From Ceratobasidium sp. AG-K (taxonomy: Eukaryota > Basidiomycota > Agaricomycetes > Cantharellales > Ceratobasidiaceae), in the NCBI GenBank assembly GCA_037039685.1, contig JAWNGF010000013.1, positions 1,137,001 through 1,201,000 of the forward strand: a stretch of 64,000 nt of DNA. The letters are read 5' to 3'. Positions 11,402-23,485 of this stretch are shown here, in pieces. The notes beneath the pieces were generated by a model that worked only from the letters and a program-made list of their open reading frames with translations, made no database searches and had not been told where the DNA came from. The position numbers and the translations under genes are program-made. Position 1 is the first letter of the stretch. Every line of letters begins with the position of its first letter.

Positions 11402-13362
11402 CTAAACAAGCATACCCGCAATCGCAGCTGTCTGCAACGTCGACAACTATCCGAATCATTAGTACATGTCGCTTCGCTTGGCTAGAGGGACTTACGAATC
11501 CACAAATCATGGCGCTCGGCGCGATCCTGGCGATAACTTTTCCGCGCGAGGGAGCGAGGGCACCCAATACACCGATTTGGATACCGAGCGAACCTATCAC
11601 GGCGGTTAGCGGGCAAGACGAACGAGGCGTAGGGAGACTTACCAAGGTTGGCGAAGCCGCAAAGACCGTACGATGCAATGGTGTACGCGCGGGGCGAGAA
11701 GGGGTTGGCGGCGTGCTGTTCCTTGAGTTCCAGGTAGGCCACAAACTCATTGGCCACGAGCTTGGTCGCGAGCAAACGGGCGACGCGCAAGAGCTCAGAG
11801 CGGGGAACGCCGAGGAGGAAGGTGATGGGGTAGAACATGTACCCAAAGATCAAGTCGAGCGTGAGGTGGTGGATTCCGAATCCCTTGCCGACCCAGGTTA
11901 GGAGGCCATCGATGGTGTATACGAGCGCGAGGACGGTCAAGACGTTGCACAGGATTTGACCCGCGACGATGAGACCGAAAACTGCACCCTTGGAGAAGGC
12001 GTGGAGGGCGTTGGCTGGGCGGCCACCTTTTTCGACGGCACCTTGGTCGATGATGACTTGACCGCGAGTGATGGGCTCCTCGACTTCGGGGATACGCATT
12101 TTGGAAATGGCGATCGAGGCGGGGATGGACATGACCGAGGAAGTGACGAGGTTTTGCGGGGGAACACCCATTCCGACGTAGGCGCTAAACACCGAACCGG
12201 CGATGGTGGAGAAACCGGAGGTCATGGTCAAGTGGATTTCCGAATCGGTCATGAGGTCGACAAACGGACGGACAAGACAGGCCGATTCACCCTGTCCGAT
12301 CCATGGGCTTGCGGCGGCGACGACGGCCTCGGCACCCGAGACGTTCATGGTCTTGAAGAAGAACCAGGCGAATTTCTTGATCATCCATTGCATGACGCCG
12401 AGGTAGTAGAGCATCTGGACGAATGCGATGAAGAAAATGATCGCGCCGAGGGTGTTGACAAAGAACCAGTGCTTGGCGGTCGTTTCGGCGTCGAAGAAGA
12501 AACCTGCGGCCGGGCCGGCCTGGTTCAAGAAATCGGCGGCAAGAGTGGCGATCCAGAGGAAGATTTTGAAACCGGCATCGGATTTGAGGACGAACAACGC
12601 GATGGCTTGTTGCATGAACAATCCGACAATGACCGTGGGCCTGGAATCGAGTGAGTATTTTGGAATTTAATTTTGTAAGGACTGACCAGGGAACTTGAGA
12701 CCGATGCCTAGACGAGAGGAAGAATCCGCAGGTGAAGACGAACAGGCCAAAGACGGAGATGGCACGGTCGCCGTAGTTGGTGCCTTCCGGGAGAGGGAAC
12801 CCGAACGCAGAGCCGAACACGATGGCAAGGAGGGCAAGCCAGCCCAGACCGAGGCGAACGCGGTACGATAGCGAGAAGAACGGCTTGCTAACCAGAGGAT
12901 TCCATACCGCGCCGACTGGCTTGGTGATGACCGAGTTGGGAATGAAGCGGAATGCAATCAAGGCGATGAACGACCATGCCCAGAATGTTTGCACAATCCT
13001 ATACTGCTGTTAGCGAGGTTCAGCATTTCATTTGGAAAAACTTACCAGCGATGGCGGGTCGCAGGCAGGACTATCGAGCTAACCCACCAACCGAGGATGA
13101 GGAGAGCCCATCCAGCGAGGATAAATGGCCTGAATCGCTGGTACCTTGCTCGTCGTGCTTCACGCTTACGCTCGGCCTCGTCGTCATCGTGGGCCGCAGC
13201 GTGTTGGACGTCGACTGGGCGCTTCTCGCTGATGGACCCCGACTCAAGCGAGCGCTCACGGGCCTTTTCGTCAATAGTGGTCGTGTGAGTCTGGTCATAG
13301 AGCGGCTGGGGCGAGTGAGCCTCGGTGTCGACCGGGTTCGTGTTGGCTCTGGGAGCGGCCAT
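11402..13362 (-). CDS. concentrative nucleoside transporter (CNT/NupC family)
   Basis: Five exons with exact phases: 13362-13046, 12998-12687, 12640-11643, 11593-11496 and 11446-11402 (TAG), giving 589 residues. Introns are 46-49 nt. The first 60 residues are polar and cytosolic. Hydrophobic helices begin at about residue 75 ([15 protein letters not shown]). The CNT signature regions are clear: [12 protein letters not shown] near residue 325, [20 protein letters not shown] about 25 residues later, [15 protein letters not shown], and the closing [20 protein letters not shown]. CNTs import nucleosides with H+ or Na+ across the plasma membrane, feeding salvage. The last exon encodes only [14 protein letters not shown], the final helix. 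The upstream in-frame ATG at 13488 is not needed; MAAPRANTN at 13362 is the conventional-looking start. Confidence 0.9.
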
Positions 13363-14697
13363 GGCGAGTGCGGGGCTGAGGGAGCTGGCAAGCGACAGAA
13401 GATCTCCAAAAGTTATATACCGAATCCATATCAGCAGCCGACCAACGGAATGCACCACACGGTCGTCAGTCTTCTTTCTCTCCGGCAATCCGGTTCACGA
13501 ATCGCAGCCACCTCCGATACCGGAATCTCCGGATACAAACCCTATCCCGGCCATTCTGCTTCCGGACCACCTCGCTTGATTCTTCGTCGCGTGCAGCTTG
13601 GCTCCATCGCTTGTGGATATGACATGGCTGACAAGGCCACCCAAGCCACCGGCGTCCAATCCCAGACCACCATCTCTCGTGGGGACCGGGATATTGCGAT
13701 TATTCGACTCTTGGTCGATGACACTCCTATCTCCGGACAACCCACTGCTATCACCACACTTATCGTTCTCGCTACATGTGGAGTAATCTAATCGTATCCC
13801 CGCACGAGTTCGGCCAGTTTGCCCCTGGCTGGGCACACGACTCGAACCAACCGCATGGCCAGTATTGCTCCTTCTCAGGCACGCGACGCCTTTGGGCGCA
13901 TGCATCTTACTTGTGATTTCATCCGGGGGTCTTCTGATTCTTCGCCGGAGTGATTCCTCGTTGCGGAGCTTGGGTCAGGCTGGGAGGTGGACATCGATGA
14001 TGAGATGCTTCTCTGAGGCTCGGCGGTCCGTTGAATCAAAAGAGCAGTCGGGGGTTTCATGTTTGCGAGTTGATAAATTATGTGTACATTACCAATATCG
14101 AAGCTGATAACTTATAAACTTGCGTTCTGATAACGCATATGGTCGTCACACATGCCAATTAAGGGTCGCCTTCGCATAGATTACATTCTTAGCGTCCAAT
14201 CAATGTCCTTATCACGGAGCCCGAGCGCCCCGTCCTGATAGGGATATCACCCAGCGCAGCTTCTTTATCGCTCGAGCTTTATAAGAGCGCGGGTTATGGT
14301 GTAGCTAGCCTTCTTGATGGTTAAAGTTGTGTTCCCACTAGCCTGTTGTAACCTCGATTTGTGGTGATAGCCGGCTTGTATGGTTTTAACTCGTAAACGT
14401 CTAGCCCGTTTGTCTGTTAAAGCTGTGATATACCACACCGTTGATGGATTTTTGTGAGGCATATCATCGATTAGCTTTCGGCCGTCGCGATAGACTTTGG
14501 GGTTACGCAGCTCGAGACGCATCTTATGGATGTCGTTTATTGTATCCACGAGCCACCAGAGCCCAATCGCAAATTCCACCACGTGCTTTTGATTATGTGG
14601 CTAGGTGATCAATTGCCCTTGACCCCTGACGCAAGACACCACTCGGCCGATCCATACCACGCATACATCGGGTACTCGACTTGGTGTATCAAACGAG
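13363..14697. other. intergenic 1.3 kb, no gene supported
   Basis: This lies between the divergent CNT gene and the first BTB gene. It holds GC-rich open frames on both strands (13495-13905 minus, 13598-13791 plus) and an A/T-richer part (14100-14600) with a 105-codon minus-strand frame. None shows family motifs or splice-consistent structure. Confidence 0.4.
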
Positions 14698-15685
14698 ATG
14701 TCTGCGAACCGGTCCGAAGATTATTATCTTGAGAGTGGCAACATTGTTCTCCAGGTAAATCCCATTCCATCATATTTCTAGCGACATAGTCTTGGACGAT
14801 ACTTATTCGGTTGGGACCGCAGATCGAGAATACACTATTCAAGGTCCATCGCGATATTTTGATGCTACATTCCGGCTTTTTCAAAGATATGCTATCCATG
14901 CCGATAGCGGACGAAGGACTTGGTGACGAACATCCCCTTCTTATTTCTCAAGACCTCTGCTCTTCCAACGGATTTGAAACGATTTGCAGGTTCATGTACC
15001 CAAAGTAAGTTTAATATCCTCGAGTGAAGGGCCTTCACTTACCCGACGTGAATTGTAGAAAAATTGGTAAGATTCCAGGAGTTAGCCTTGGCGATTTCGG
15101 TGAATGGGAACCAGTTCTAAAAGCAAGTGAATCGTTACAATTCAACGACATGCAAGAATACGTCCTATCTCAACTTCAACGTCATACTATCCGAAGTAGT
15201 TCACACGTTGTAAGGCTGCTCTACTGGGCTTTGCGGGCAGAAACCAAATTTGACAGCCTGGTTCTTAAATGTCTTGGTGCTCTCGTGTATCGTCGTCGAC
15301 CCCTCTCGGAAGCCGAAATGATTACTCTTGGAAGTAAAACGGCCATGCAAATTATACATATCCGGGAGCGTCTTCGAATGCTGTTTCTCTCCCGTGACTT
15401 GCTCGTCACAAATGGCATGCACCTTATTGCGAAAAGCCAACTTCGTGTCCATCTGCAGCCGTCCAATGGTTTATGCAGGGTTTGTCTGAGGAAGGTCTAG
15501 CTGGAGTGTCTGACAACGCAGATATATTCCAAATATCTCTCGAGGTTCCCGATGAGTTGTGTCCTGGGTGCAAACCCCGGGCGAAGCGAATGGTGGAATG
15601 CCTTAAGTGGGCGCTGCTCGATGAAAGGATACAACAATGGGCTAGGGAGCTTCGGGTACTACCGCCCCGAAGCTCAAGCCAGTAG
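14698..15685 (+). pseudogene. BTB/POZ protein, array copy 1, frameshifted
   Basis: Same exon plan as the other array members: exon 1 14698-14754 (57 nt), exon 2 14823-15004, exon 3 from 15059. Exons 1-2 encode the BTB core (GNIVLQ, ENTLFKVHRDILMLHSGFFK, QDLCSSNGFETICRFMYPK). Exon 3 carries the family C-domain (WEPVLKASESLQ, ALVYRRRPLSEAEMITLGS, IHIRERLRMLFLS). Shortly after RDLL, near 15400-15425, the conserved reading moves from frame 0 to frame 2 with no intron signal; frame 2 then gives CEKPTSC...NADIFQISLEVPDELCPGCKP and stops at 15685. Frame 0 ends early at 15500. So the gene either makes a protein lacking its last 65 or so residues, is inactive, or contains a sequence error. BTB domains normally mediate dimerisation or Cullin-3 binding. 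Confidence 0.75.
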
Positions 15686-16765
15686 TCTCAAGGCCTCAAC
15701 CATTTTGTACGTTATTTCTTCGCAGAATGTCGTTGGCTTTGTACTTCAGTTTGTAACATTCCAACACCCATACAATATAAACCAGAAGTTCGGATGAGTG
15801 GGTAATATACACGCTCTTGGCCGTGTCGAATCTCAGTTGACAGCATCTGCATGATGGGAAAGTCATACAGGTACTTGGGCATGTGGGCATTTTATGCGTG
15901 ACACCTTCGCCACGTGAATTAATTTCATGGTTGCCACCAGGTTATTATCTGCTTTGCAACCGACCTTCGATCATATCATTGAACGTGAGCGTGATATCTA
16001 CCCCTCGCTCAGAGGAATAGTGCCTTTAAGTCCTCGGGGGATGCTCAGCCCAGGGAATAACCTTCGACAATACTCAATTTAGTATATGGAGATTGTGTGG
16101 TTACCTCCTTCAACATAGTTCAACACAGTTAAATGCCAGAGCAAGCAGCAAGCGTATTCGAGAGATCCCGTACTACTACCCCTTGAAGATTGTGTCACCA
16201 CAATCAGCTTCGAGGGGCCGGCGGATATGCCCATCCATCCAGGTTTAAAATGGTTTGGGAGGAGCTTTGCTCTGCCATTTTTCAGAACGCTTCTCGTCTA
16301 AAACCTAAGCTGAAGTGCATCGACACCCCAGTACAAACATTAGCAGGGGTGATACCCTATCATGGATACATTCACCCATAATATGCATAAGGAAAGTCAT
16401 AGTACATTATCGTAATTACGAAGCACTTGCAAACCGGACCATATACTAGGTTTGGGCTGAGGCCGTGGTGTTTCGGACTCTTAGTTTACCATCGTGTAGT
16501 CAACATATCACTGATTCATATATATAGATTTGCAACCGATTGAATAAATCTCTGGATGACCGTGAGTTGTGATTGGTTATAATTATGGCCCAGTCAAGAG
16601 ATCATCACCAAGCAGGGCTTGGTACTTGACAGGATCATTATCAATCTCAGCATGACGTGGCTATAGCCACTTGATCTCGTCCCTTGCCACATTTGATCCC
16701 CCTTCCCCCACCACTACAGGCGGATAGTATCCGCAGCCAACACTCACCACAGTCCAGCACCTGGT
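15686..16765. other. intergenic within BTB array
   Basis: 1.1 kb of A/T-rich sequence between array copies 1 and 2. The ORF at 16190-16381 has no family similarity. No remnant BTB copy was recognised here. Confidence 0.4.
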
Positions 16766-17773
16766 ATGACTACTGTTCGATCTCATGACTATTATTTCCC
16801 CCATGGCGATCTAGTTGTGCAGGTAATGGCTTTTTGGTTTTGCGCTTGGGTCCTGGTGGTTCACAAATGAGAATCTTAGGTTGAGAACACCCTATTCAGA
16901 CTGCATCGGGACGTGCTTTTGATTCACTCGGGATTCTTTCAAGATTTGTTTTCCATTGCCACAAGCGAAAGCAACGAGGGATCCACCGACGAGAACCCAT
17001 TACGTTTGCCCGAGGAGTTGTGTTCTGCTCAGACATTTAAAATACTTTGCGACTTTATATGGCCAGAGTACGTAGATGCGAGGCCTTCTCTAGCGGAAGT
17101 TGTTAACCAACATCGTACTCGATTTAGGGAAGTGGGGATGGTTCCAGCCATTCACATTAATTACCTCGGATACTGGAAGCCTGTTATTGAAGCATCTCGT
17201 GCATTACAAATGTCCGGGATCGAGAAGATTATTTTCCTAAGGCTCAAGAAGTACAGGAATCACCGAGTTGATCTCGAGCCCCACGCTGCCCCGCTGCTCG
17301 CCCTGATTTTAGGCTCTGATCGGGCACTCGAGTTGTCGAACCGAGCGCTGAGGATGAGCTGCATTCGAGTGCTTGCGTACCGCCGTCGGCCAATATCACT
17401 GGCTGAAGGAGCTACTTTAGGCATGAAGACGGTGACCCAGATCATGCATGTTCGCGAGCGGGTTCGAGTTTTCTTTCTCTCGAACGCTGAGCTATTTCAG
17501 GCGGATATCCCAATATCTTACGGTTGCAGGACGGTTAATAGCTGCCGGTCACGTATCTACAAGGGGATCGCTAAAGGGTTGACCGTCAACCTTACAGACG
17601 ACATCGAACGAGACAACTCCAACATATTCAAAATTAACGATGAGTCCACATGCGAAGTCTGTCGGAGTAAAGTGCCCTCCCTGGCACGCTCATTTATGTC
17701 ACGCACTGGGAGACTGCATCATGCAATTCAGCAGTGTGTCGTTGAAGTTGGGTTACTTGGTGAACACCATTAG
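16766..17773 (+). CDS. BTB/POZ protein, array copy 2 (intact)
   Basis: Exons 16766-16822 (57 nt), 16880-17067 (188 nt) and 17128-17773 give 296 residues. BTB segment: DYYFPHGDLVVQ, VENTLFRLHRDVLLIHSGFF, EELCSAQTFKILCDFIWPE. The second intron (17068-17127) is 60 nt with no stop, so retaining it adds 20 residues in frame. The C-terminal family domain follows: WKPVIEASRALQ, LAYRRRPISLAEGATLGMKT, IMHVRERVRVFFLS, and a late CEVC pair at STCEVCRSK. Residue pairs CRTVNSC and CEVC recur in other copies and may be a zinc or disulphide site (inference). No transmembrane segment. Probable adaptor or self-associating protein; partner unknown. This is the cleanest copy and the best reference for the array. 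Confidence 0.85.
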
Positions 17774-18257
17774 TTTATATAAATAATCATTTCCTTTCTG
17801 TGGCCCCTTTGTCTACTCCCATATATGCGCTGTCCATGCTTGAGCTACTTTCACAACGGAATGTAAAATGTATGCAAAGTGTAATATCTCATGCTCAGTT
17901 TAAATTTAAGACATCATATGTGAATCTTACGGAGTGTCTAATATAGTGACGCGGTCAAAGTGCTCATGTGATTGGTAGTCAGCCGTGTTTGCAGCCACTA
18001 CCACGCGTGTTTCGGCGGTCTTGGATTTATTCTATTTTCGAGCTACTCTGGCCGCCAATATCCAAGTAGGATACTGCACCCGGGTTATTTCTGGCTTGCA
18101 TCTTGCTTGTGCCTTTTCGGGAGGACCGCTACACAACCCTAACCCGATATCCACCATCGAGTTCGACCATTGGCATTTGTATCCGGTCGATTCCTCGCAA
18201 CTTCTCCAATCAACGCCTCCTGGGCCTTGTCTTCTTGTGGTAGTGATAACTCTTTTA
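17774..18257. other. intergenic between BTB copies 2 and 3
   Basis: About 480 bases, A/T-rich. An open frame runs through it into copy 3 without any ATG. No separate gene is seen. Confidence 0.4.
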
Positions 18258-19212
18258 GAGCCATTCCCTCATCCTGTGAAGTATTATTTCCTGCGTGGCG
18301 ACGTAGTGTTGCAGGTCAGCCCTACCTACGTTTACTCCAAAATTCTAATAGCACCGATGTTTGTGGTTTTCTTTCTGCAACCTCTTAGGTTGAAAATATT
18401 CTTTTTAAACTGCACCGAGACATTCTCGACGCACACCCGGAATTCTTTCAAGATATATTTTTGGTGCCTACAAACGATGACAAGGAAGGATCCAGCAATG
18501 ACCACCCCCTTGTCATCCCAACAGACCTATCCGCTGCACAATCCTTCACAATGCCATGCAAATTCCTATATCCCAGGTTCGGGCTTATTTTCTTGGTACA
18601 TATCTAAGAGAGATACCTTGATCGCTAGCATAACAATGGAAATGCAGGGAGCTTAGAGTTTTGCCCAGTGTCAGGACCAAGGAACTTGATATATGGGAGC
18701 CTGTCTTACAAGCGACCGCAGCACTACGAATGGATAACGCACGCAAGTATATCCTCTCTCAACTTGTGGAGGCGACAGAAAGTATTCCGTCAAATGTTAT
18801 ACGACTCCTTCTAATCTCACTATGTTACACCGAACCCCCAGAAAGGCCCCCGCTGGAATGCCTCCGTACCATTGTCTATTACCGGCGGCCAATGACACTC
18901 GCTGAATCCACTGCTTTGGGATTGCCTACCACGCTTGAAATCATGATCGCTCGGGAACGCCTTCGAAATACATTACTCTCACGGACATTCAATAAGAAGA
19001 TGCCCACCAGTGAAGACTGTACTCAGTCAAAGTCGTGTTTGATGGCACTCTACCGGCAATTGACTGGCACCATCGCCGTGCAGCCAACCAACGGGTCACA
19101 TCAGGACAACTCAGATATTTTCAACATTGATATGGGTGTCCATGCATGTTATTCGTATGCAGATGATTGGCCTAGTTTAGTTTACGAGCTGAAAGAGGGA
19201 CACCTTGGATAG
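18258..19212 (+). pseudogene. BTB/POZ protein, array copy 3, start codon lost
   Basis: The exon plan matches its neighbours: a 57-nt first exon (18258-18314), a 188-nt second exon (18389-18576), and exon 3 18648-19212. The position that is ATG in copies 1, 2 and 4 is GAG here, and no in-frame ATG lies upstream in the same open frame. The rest reads well: YYFLRGDVVLQ, VENILFKLHRDILDAHPEFF, WEPVLQATAALRMDNARKY, IVYYRRPMTLAESTALGLPT. The late CxxC site is altered to CYSY. Hence the copy is probably not translated as its relatives are, unless a non-ATG codon or an upstream exon supplies a start. Exon 3 itself has no frame damage, suggesting recent loss. Confidence 0.7.
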
Positions 19213-19533
19213 CAACTTAGCGCAATGCTTTAAATCACTGCGGAAATTGTGATTCCTGACAGCTTGTAGTATTACCTATATTCAATATTAGTAATTTGAT
19301 GCGGGTCAATGAATATTCAATACCGGACTCAGTAATCCTGGCAAGTTATAAACCGGAAATCGATGCCTCAAACATAGGTTACCAGCATCGGAAACGAAGC
19401 GCCTTGCAGGCACTCGACCAAACAATTACGTGAGCAGTGGATCGATCACTCGGCAACGTTAACGCTGCCAACCACCACAAGATTCACGGCGACGACCTAG
19501 TAGCGAGCAACGGTTCTCTGAACAACTCGCCAA
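19213..19533. other. intergenic between BTB copies 3 and 4
   Basis: About 320 bases holding the 3' flank of copy 3 and presumptive promoter of copy 4. Nothing else is seen. Confidence 0.4.
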
Positions 19534-20495
19534 ATGAGCTTACCTAGATCTGATAAATTTTACTTTCCACGAGGCGACTTGGTTATCCTAGTATGCATGG
19601 CAGTTTTGAGTAGCCGCACGATGGAGACAACTATTGATACATTCCGTTCATAGGTTGGGAACATCCTGTTCCGGCTGCATCGAGACATTGTTGAGATTCA
19701 CTCGGGCTTCTTTCAAGACTTGCTCTCCCAACCATCAAGCGACGACAAGGAGGGCACTGCCGATGATAGCCCATTATGTCTTCCCAACGACCTTTGCTCT
19801 GCGCAAGCATTCAGTATGCTATGCAAATTCTTTTATCCACGGTAAGCGACACGCATGACCTAAGCTCTGTATTCGGCGCCATTTAATGGACTTATAGGCC
19901 CGCCGGGGTTATTCCCTCGGCACTAGTCAAGGATCTAGATATTTGGGAACCCGTCTTGCAAGCAACCGTAACATTACAGGTCCCTGAGGTACAAGCTATC
20001 GTTCTGTCACAGCTCCAAGCAGACCCAAATTTTCCCGAGTCTGCGGCTAGATTGCTAAAGATGGCCGAAAAGATTGACGCCAACAACCTGAAAACCGAGT
20101 GCATTCGCGCTCTGGTCTATCGTGTCCAGCCACTGCTCCTGGCGGAAGCAGTCGACCTCGGGGCCGCTTTGACAATTCAAGTCATGGACATTCGCGAAAA
20201 GATGCGGCAAAAGCTTTACCATCGGCTCGACTGGGAAACCATAACCGTAAGCCAGGGGTGTAAAAAGCCCCAACACTGTCGCAGTATCATTGCTGGTTTG
20301 GTTCAATCCAACGTGGGACAATCGTCACCATTGAAGCTTAACGTCTTTGACATTGATGATCATCCTAACCTATGTCATCCCTGTCGATCGGTTCGTCTTG
20401 AACTCGCAGACGGTTACAAAAAAGAGAAGTTGAATGTCGAGGTGAACCAAAATATAGAGGAATGGGAAGCCAGTACACGAGGAATGACTGGATGA
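19534..20495 (+). CDS. BTB/POZ protein, array copy 4 (intact)
   Basis: Exons 19534-19590 (57 nt), 19654-19841 (188 nt) and 19898-20495, phases exact. BTB core: KFYFPRGDLVIL, VGNILFRLHRDIVEIHSGFF, NDLCSAQAFSMLCKFFYPR. C-domain: IWEPVLQATVTLQVPEVQ, ECIRALVYRVQPLLLAEAVDLG, QVMDIREKMRQKL, then GCKKPQHC and CHPC pairs. Exon 1 ends with CTA rather than the usual CAG before the donor. It shares the helix-rich C-domain that distinguishes this array from ordinary BTB-kelch proteins. No catalytic motif. Function unknown beyond a likely adaptor role. Confidence 0.85.
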
Positions 20496-21502
20496 TAGGA
20501 GTGGCTGGGGTGACGACTATGCGCAAGTTTGTAGCCAAGCAGATATTTACTATTTTGGAGGGCATCCCAAACCTTTGTTAGTCGCGCTCCGAGAGATTAT
20601 GGGGCCGTCGCACATGGAAACGGCGCCGGAATCGACGGAGTACTTGCACTTCAAATAAGCTCATATATAAAGGTCTGGTATAATCCTGCTATTTCTCCTG
20701 TGTGGAGAACCAGGATTTCGTGAGGCTGCCCGCTAATTAACATTACGCAAGTTCAAGCTGGCCATCGTCAGTGCAACAGGACATGCCAACCACGCATGCA
20801 TTGAACACTGCTAGCCAGGATATCTCAGCGTCTACCATTCCGACGCCTGATGAAATTACACACCGTTGTCAATCGGTAGGCTAAGCATCGCTTCAATGGT
20901 GCTCCTTGGACATCCTTCAGGCGGAGCCTGAAATTGCACATACACATCAGCGGCAATTGATCATATGGCGGGCGAGGCCTGTTGATCAGGGCGGACTTCA
21001 AATTATGATATCACATTAACCATATGGAAGTCATAGCGAACTTGTTGTAGCAGAGCTTATAAAATCAGGCCCGGGTATTATAACAAAATGTTACTGCGGG
21101 CTGCTACATACCGACAGTTGAAATCAACTGGGTGGCAATTTTCGTAATTGCCCAATAAGTATTTGTTGGTTCCTATGCTAGTTGGCCAATCACGTTCCGA
21201 GCGCGCACTCGTAACATGGTGTGTTTCCTCTATTCTCCTCTTTAAGACGGGGGGCTAACCAAAGCCCGTTTTAGATGCGCCATGTGGTTTATTGTAGGCT
21301 GTTTGGTCAAGTGGCTACCTTACGGTGGCTTGAGCTACACGCCCGCCGCTCACCTCTGGCTCTCCACCACCACCTCTGGATTCCTTGAATACTTAGCATC
21401 ATACACACTTGTATACCTTTCAACTCTCAAAATACTGCAATCCTGGAGTCTCTTTTTGATATTGCGACATTAACATCTGCTCTTGGACTCTGCGTTATTG
21501 AG
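20496..21502. other. intergenic 1 kb between BTB copies 4 and 5
   Basis: A/T-rich, no coding structure. The short ORF 21282-21473 is hydrophobic but lacks support. No repeat was recognised. Confidence 0.4.
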
Positions 21503-22812
21503 ATGGGGAAGGACAAGAACAATAGTAAAGGAGGCAAGGGAGCCACTGCCCGCGATTCCACCACAACCAAGAATACACACGACAACAAGCCCGGCGTCGA
21601 AGGGCACTCAAATGGCTTAGCCACCACCACAAGTAGTGAGGCTAAGAGCAATCCGCCTCCTTTAGGGGGCAGTCCCACCGCACCAGGAAGCGCAAATCAA
21701 GGCGACACGAGGCACGTTCCTGGCAGCCCCAGGCGAGATTTGCCGGTTCCGACCACTGCTTTGGACTGGTTCAACTTTCAGACGGGCGATATGCAGGTTT
21801 TTGTGAGTGGCTCTCGTTTCGTGTATGCTCGCTCCTGGCCTCACGCTCGGTATCCCATCCAGGTAGCTGAAACCCATGTTTTCCGGGTTCACCAAGAAAT
21901 CCTGGCGGCCCACTCTACATTCTTCCGCCAGCAACTTCAGATGTCGATGGACAGCAGTGGGATAGTGACGGCGCCTCGTTCACAAGATATCCCCGTCGTC
22001 GTACTCCGGGATATATGCGCGGACGCATTCATCGATATTTTACACATTATTTATCCCCGGTAAGCCGAATTGAAGGATGGTAGAAGCAAGCGCTAATACG
22101 ACGATCAAGTCCCGGCGCAGACACTCAGCCCACCTTTACCACGTCCCAAGCGGAGCAGCTCCTGCAGACCGCCAAGGCGCTTGGGATGCCCAAGATTCTG
22201 AACATCGCCATGCGTCAGGTAGTCTCTGACCCCAAATTCACGCCAGTCGCCATCTACGAGCTCGCACAAGAGGTTTCGCTACCTAGGTGGCAACTCACAG
22301 CCATCCGGGAGCTCGTCTACCGTACTCGGCCACTGAGCGACGAAGAGGCACAGGCGCTTGGCGTTGTGACGACCGCCCGCGTTGCCCGCCTCCGGGAAGA
22401 ATTTCGGGCGCGAATCTTTGCCCGGTTCGAACCTGTCGTTCAGCCCGATCCGATTTTTGTCAATCCCAAGCCACATCAATCGGGCGATGATTCGGATTTG
22501 GTCCGGTGGAGTACGTTTGGGACGGCCGGAGTCCGACCAGAACTAGGCAAGTGCCAAAAGGCGATACTCGAAGCGCTCAAAGTGGTGTTCAACGTCGAGG
22601 GATTGAAGAATGACTGGGCGTGCTATGTTATCCAGGAGGACCGCTCGATTATGGGGAATTTGGCCGAGTGGCTACGGTTGGGTAGAATGGGAGGCGGTGC
22701 TGTCTTGTGTGGAGGATGTTTGGCGAGTGTCGACAAGGCGGCGAAGCTTTATTGCCGACAGGAAGAGATGGATGAAAGGATCGAGAAGGAAATGACCACG
22801 GAGATAGACTAA
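21503..22812 (+). CDS. BTB/POZ protein, array copy 5, long N-terminus
   Basis: Exons 21503-21802, 21863-22059 and 22110-22812 give 399 residues. The first intron (21803-21862) is 60 nt and stop-free, so intron retention stays in frame. Unlike copies 1-4 it has an 85-residue polar N-terminal extension (Lys/Gly/Ser/Thr rich) before the BTB core (FQTGDMQVF, VAETHVFRVHQEILAAHSTFF, LRDICADAFIDILHIIYPR). The C-domain keeps ELVYRTRPLSDEEAQALGVV and a late CGGC. Base composition is more GC-rich than copies 1-4, and divergence is larger, so it is an older relative rather than a recent duplicate. Confidence 0.85.
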
Positions 22813-23485
22813 TTAGGTCAAAGAATTAACTGCATGTATCATATCTTGTATTTGCGATTTTTAGCCCTTGTATTGAATATCCGTTTTGGAACTTGATACC
22901 ATCGGAGTATTATGGTTGAGTAAATCTGGCGCGCCCGGACTATGTGTCGGTCTGCGGATAACCGAAGAGCATGAAGGGGAGATTGTGTGCCGATCTAGAG
23001 AGAAGTTTGTTCGAATCCTGGGGAGCCCCAATGGGCGCCGAGAGTCGGAGAGGAGCACAAGGTCGCCATGAAATTCATGTCATGAAGTCAAGTGAGGACC
23101 TTATCCGAATAAAGGGGGGCGAAAGACTTGATGAATTTTGCGCAGGCAAAGTGGTAATCCCATTGGAGGTCTGCGAGGCAAGTAAATAGCGTGACGAACC
23201 GAGCGGCGGTCGAATTGACAAAAACGGCAAGGCCATTCGGGGAAGAAGCCAGGAGCACGTAGAATGCCTTTGGGTTCGCACTACTTACCCAGCCAATGAA
23301 ATCGACCTAGGGATTGATTTCCGAGTCGGACTCGTCCCTCGTACAAATGGGTGTAAACGCAATATTCATTGCCAAAACTCATAACAACATTAATTTGCCG
23401 CCAGCTTAGGGGCGAGCTCAGGGTGTTTGCGACGATAACTAATATGACGTATTAGTACAAATGATACACGGATTAGGGACGCGAC
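22813..23485. other. intergenic between convergent genes
   Basis: Between the 3' end of BTB copy 5 and the 3' end of MPC2. Open frames at 22886-23189 plus and 23075-23281 minus lack family motifs and splice support. Confidence 0.4.

Noticed and set aside
11956..12654. 232-codon plus-strand frame across the nucleoside transporter
   Set aside because: Antisense shadow of the well-supported CNT exon 3.
13598..13791. Plus-strand frame reading MADKATQATGVQSQ
   Set aside because: Overlaps other random frames, no splice signals or homology.
14265..14582. 105-codon minus-strand frame with basic residues
   Set aside because: No domain, no start context; A/T-rich repeats could produce it by chance.
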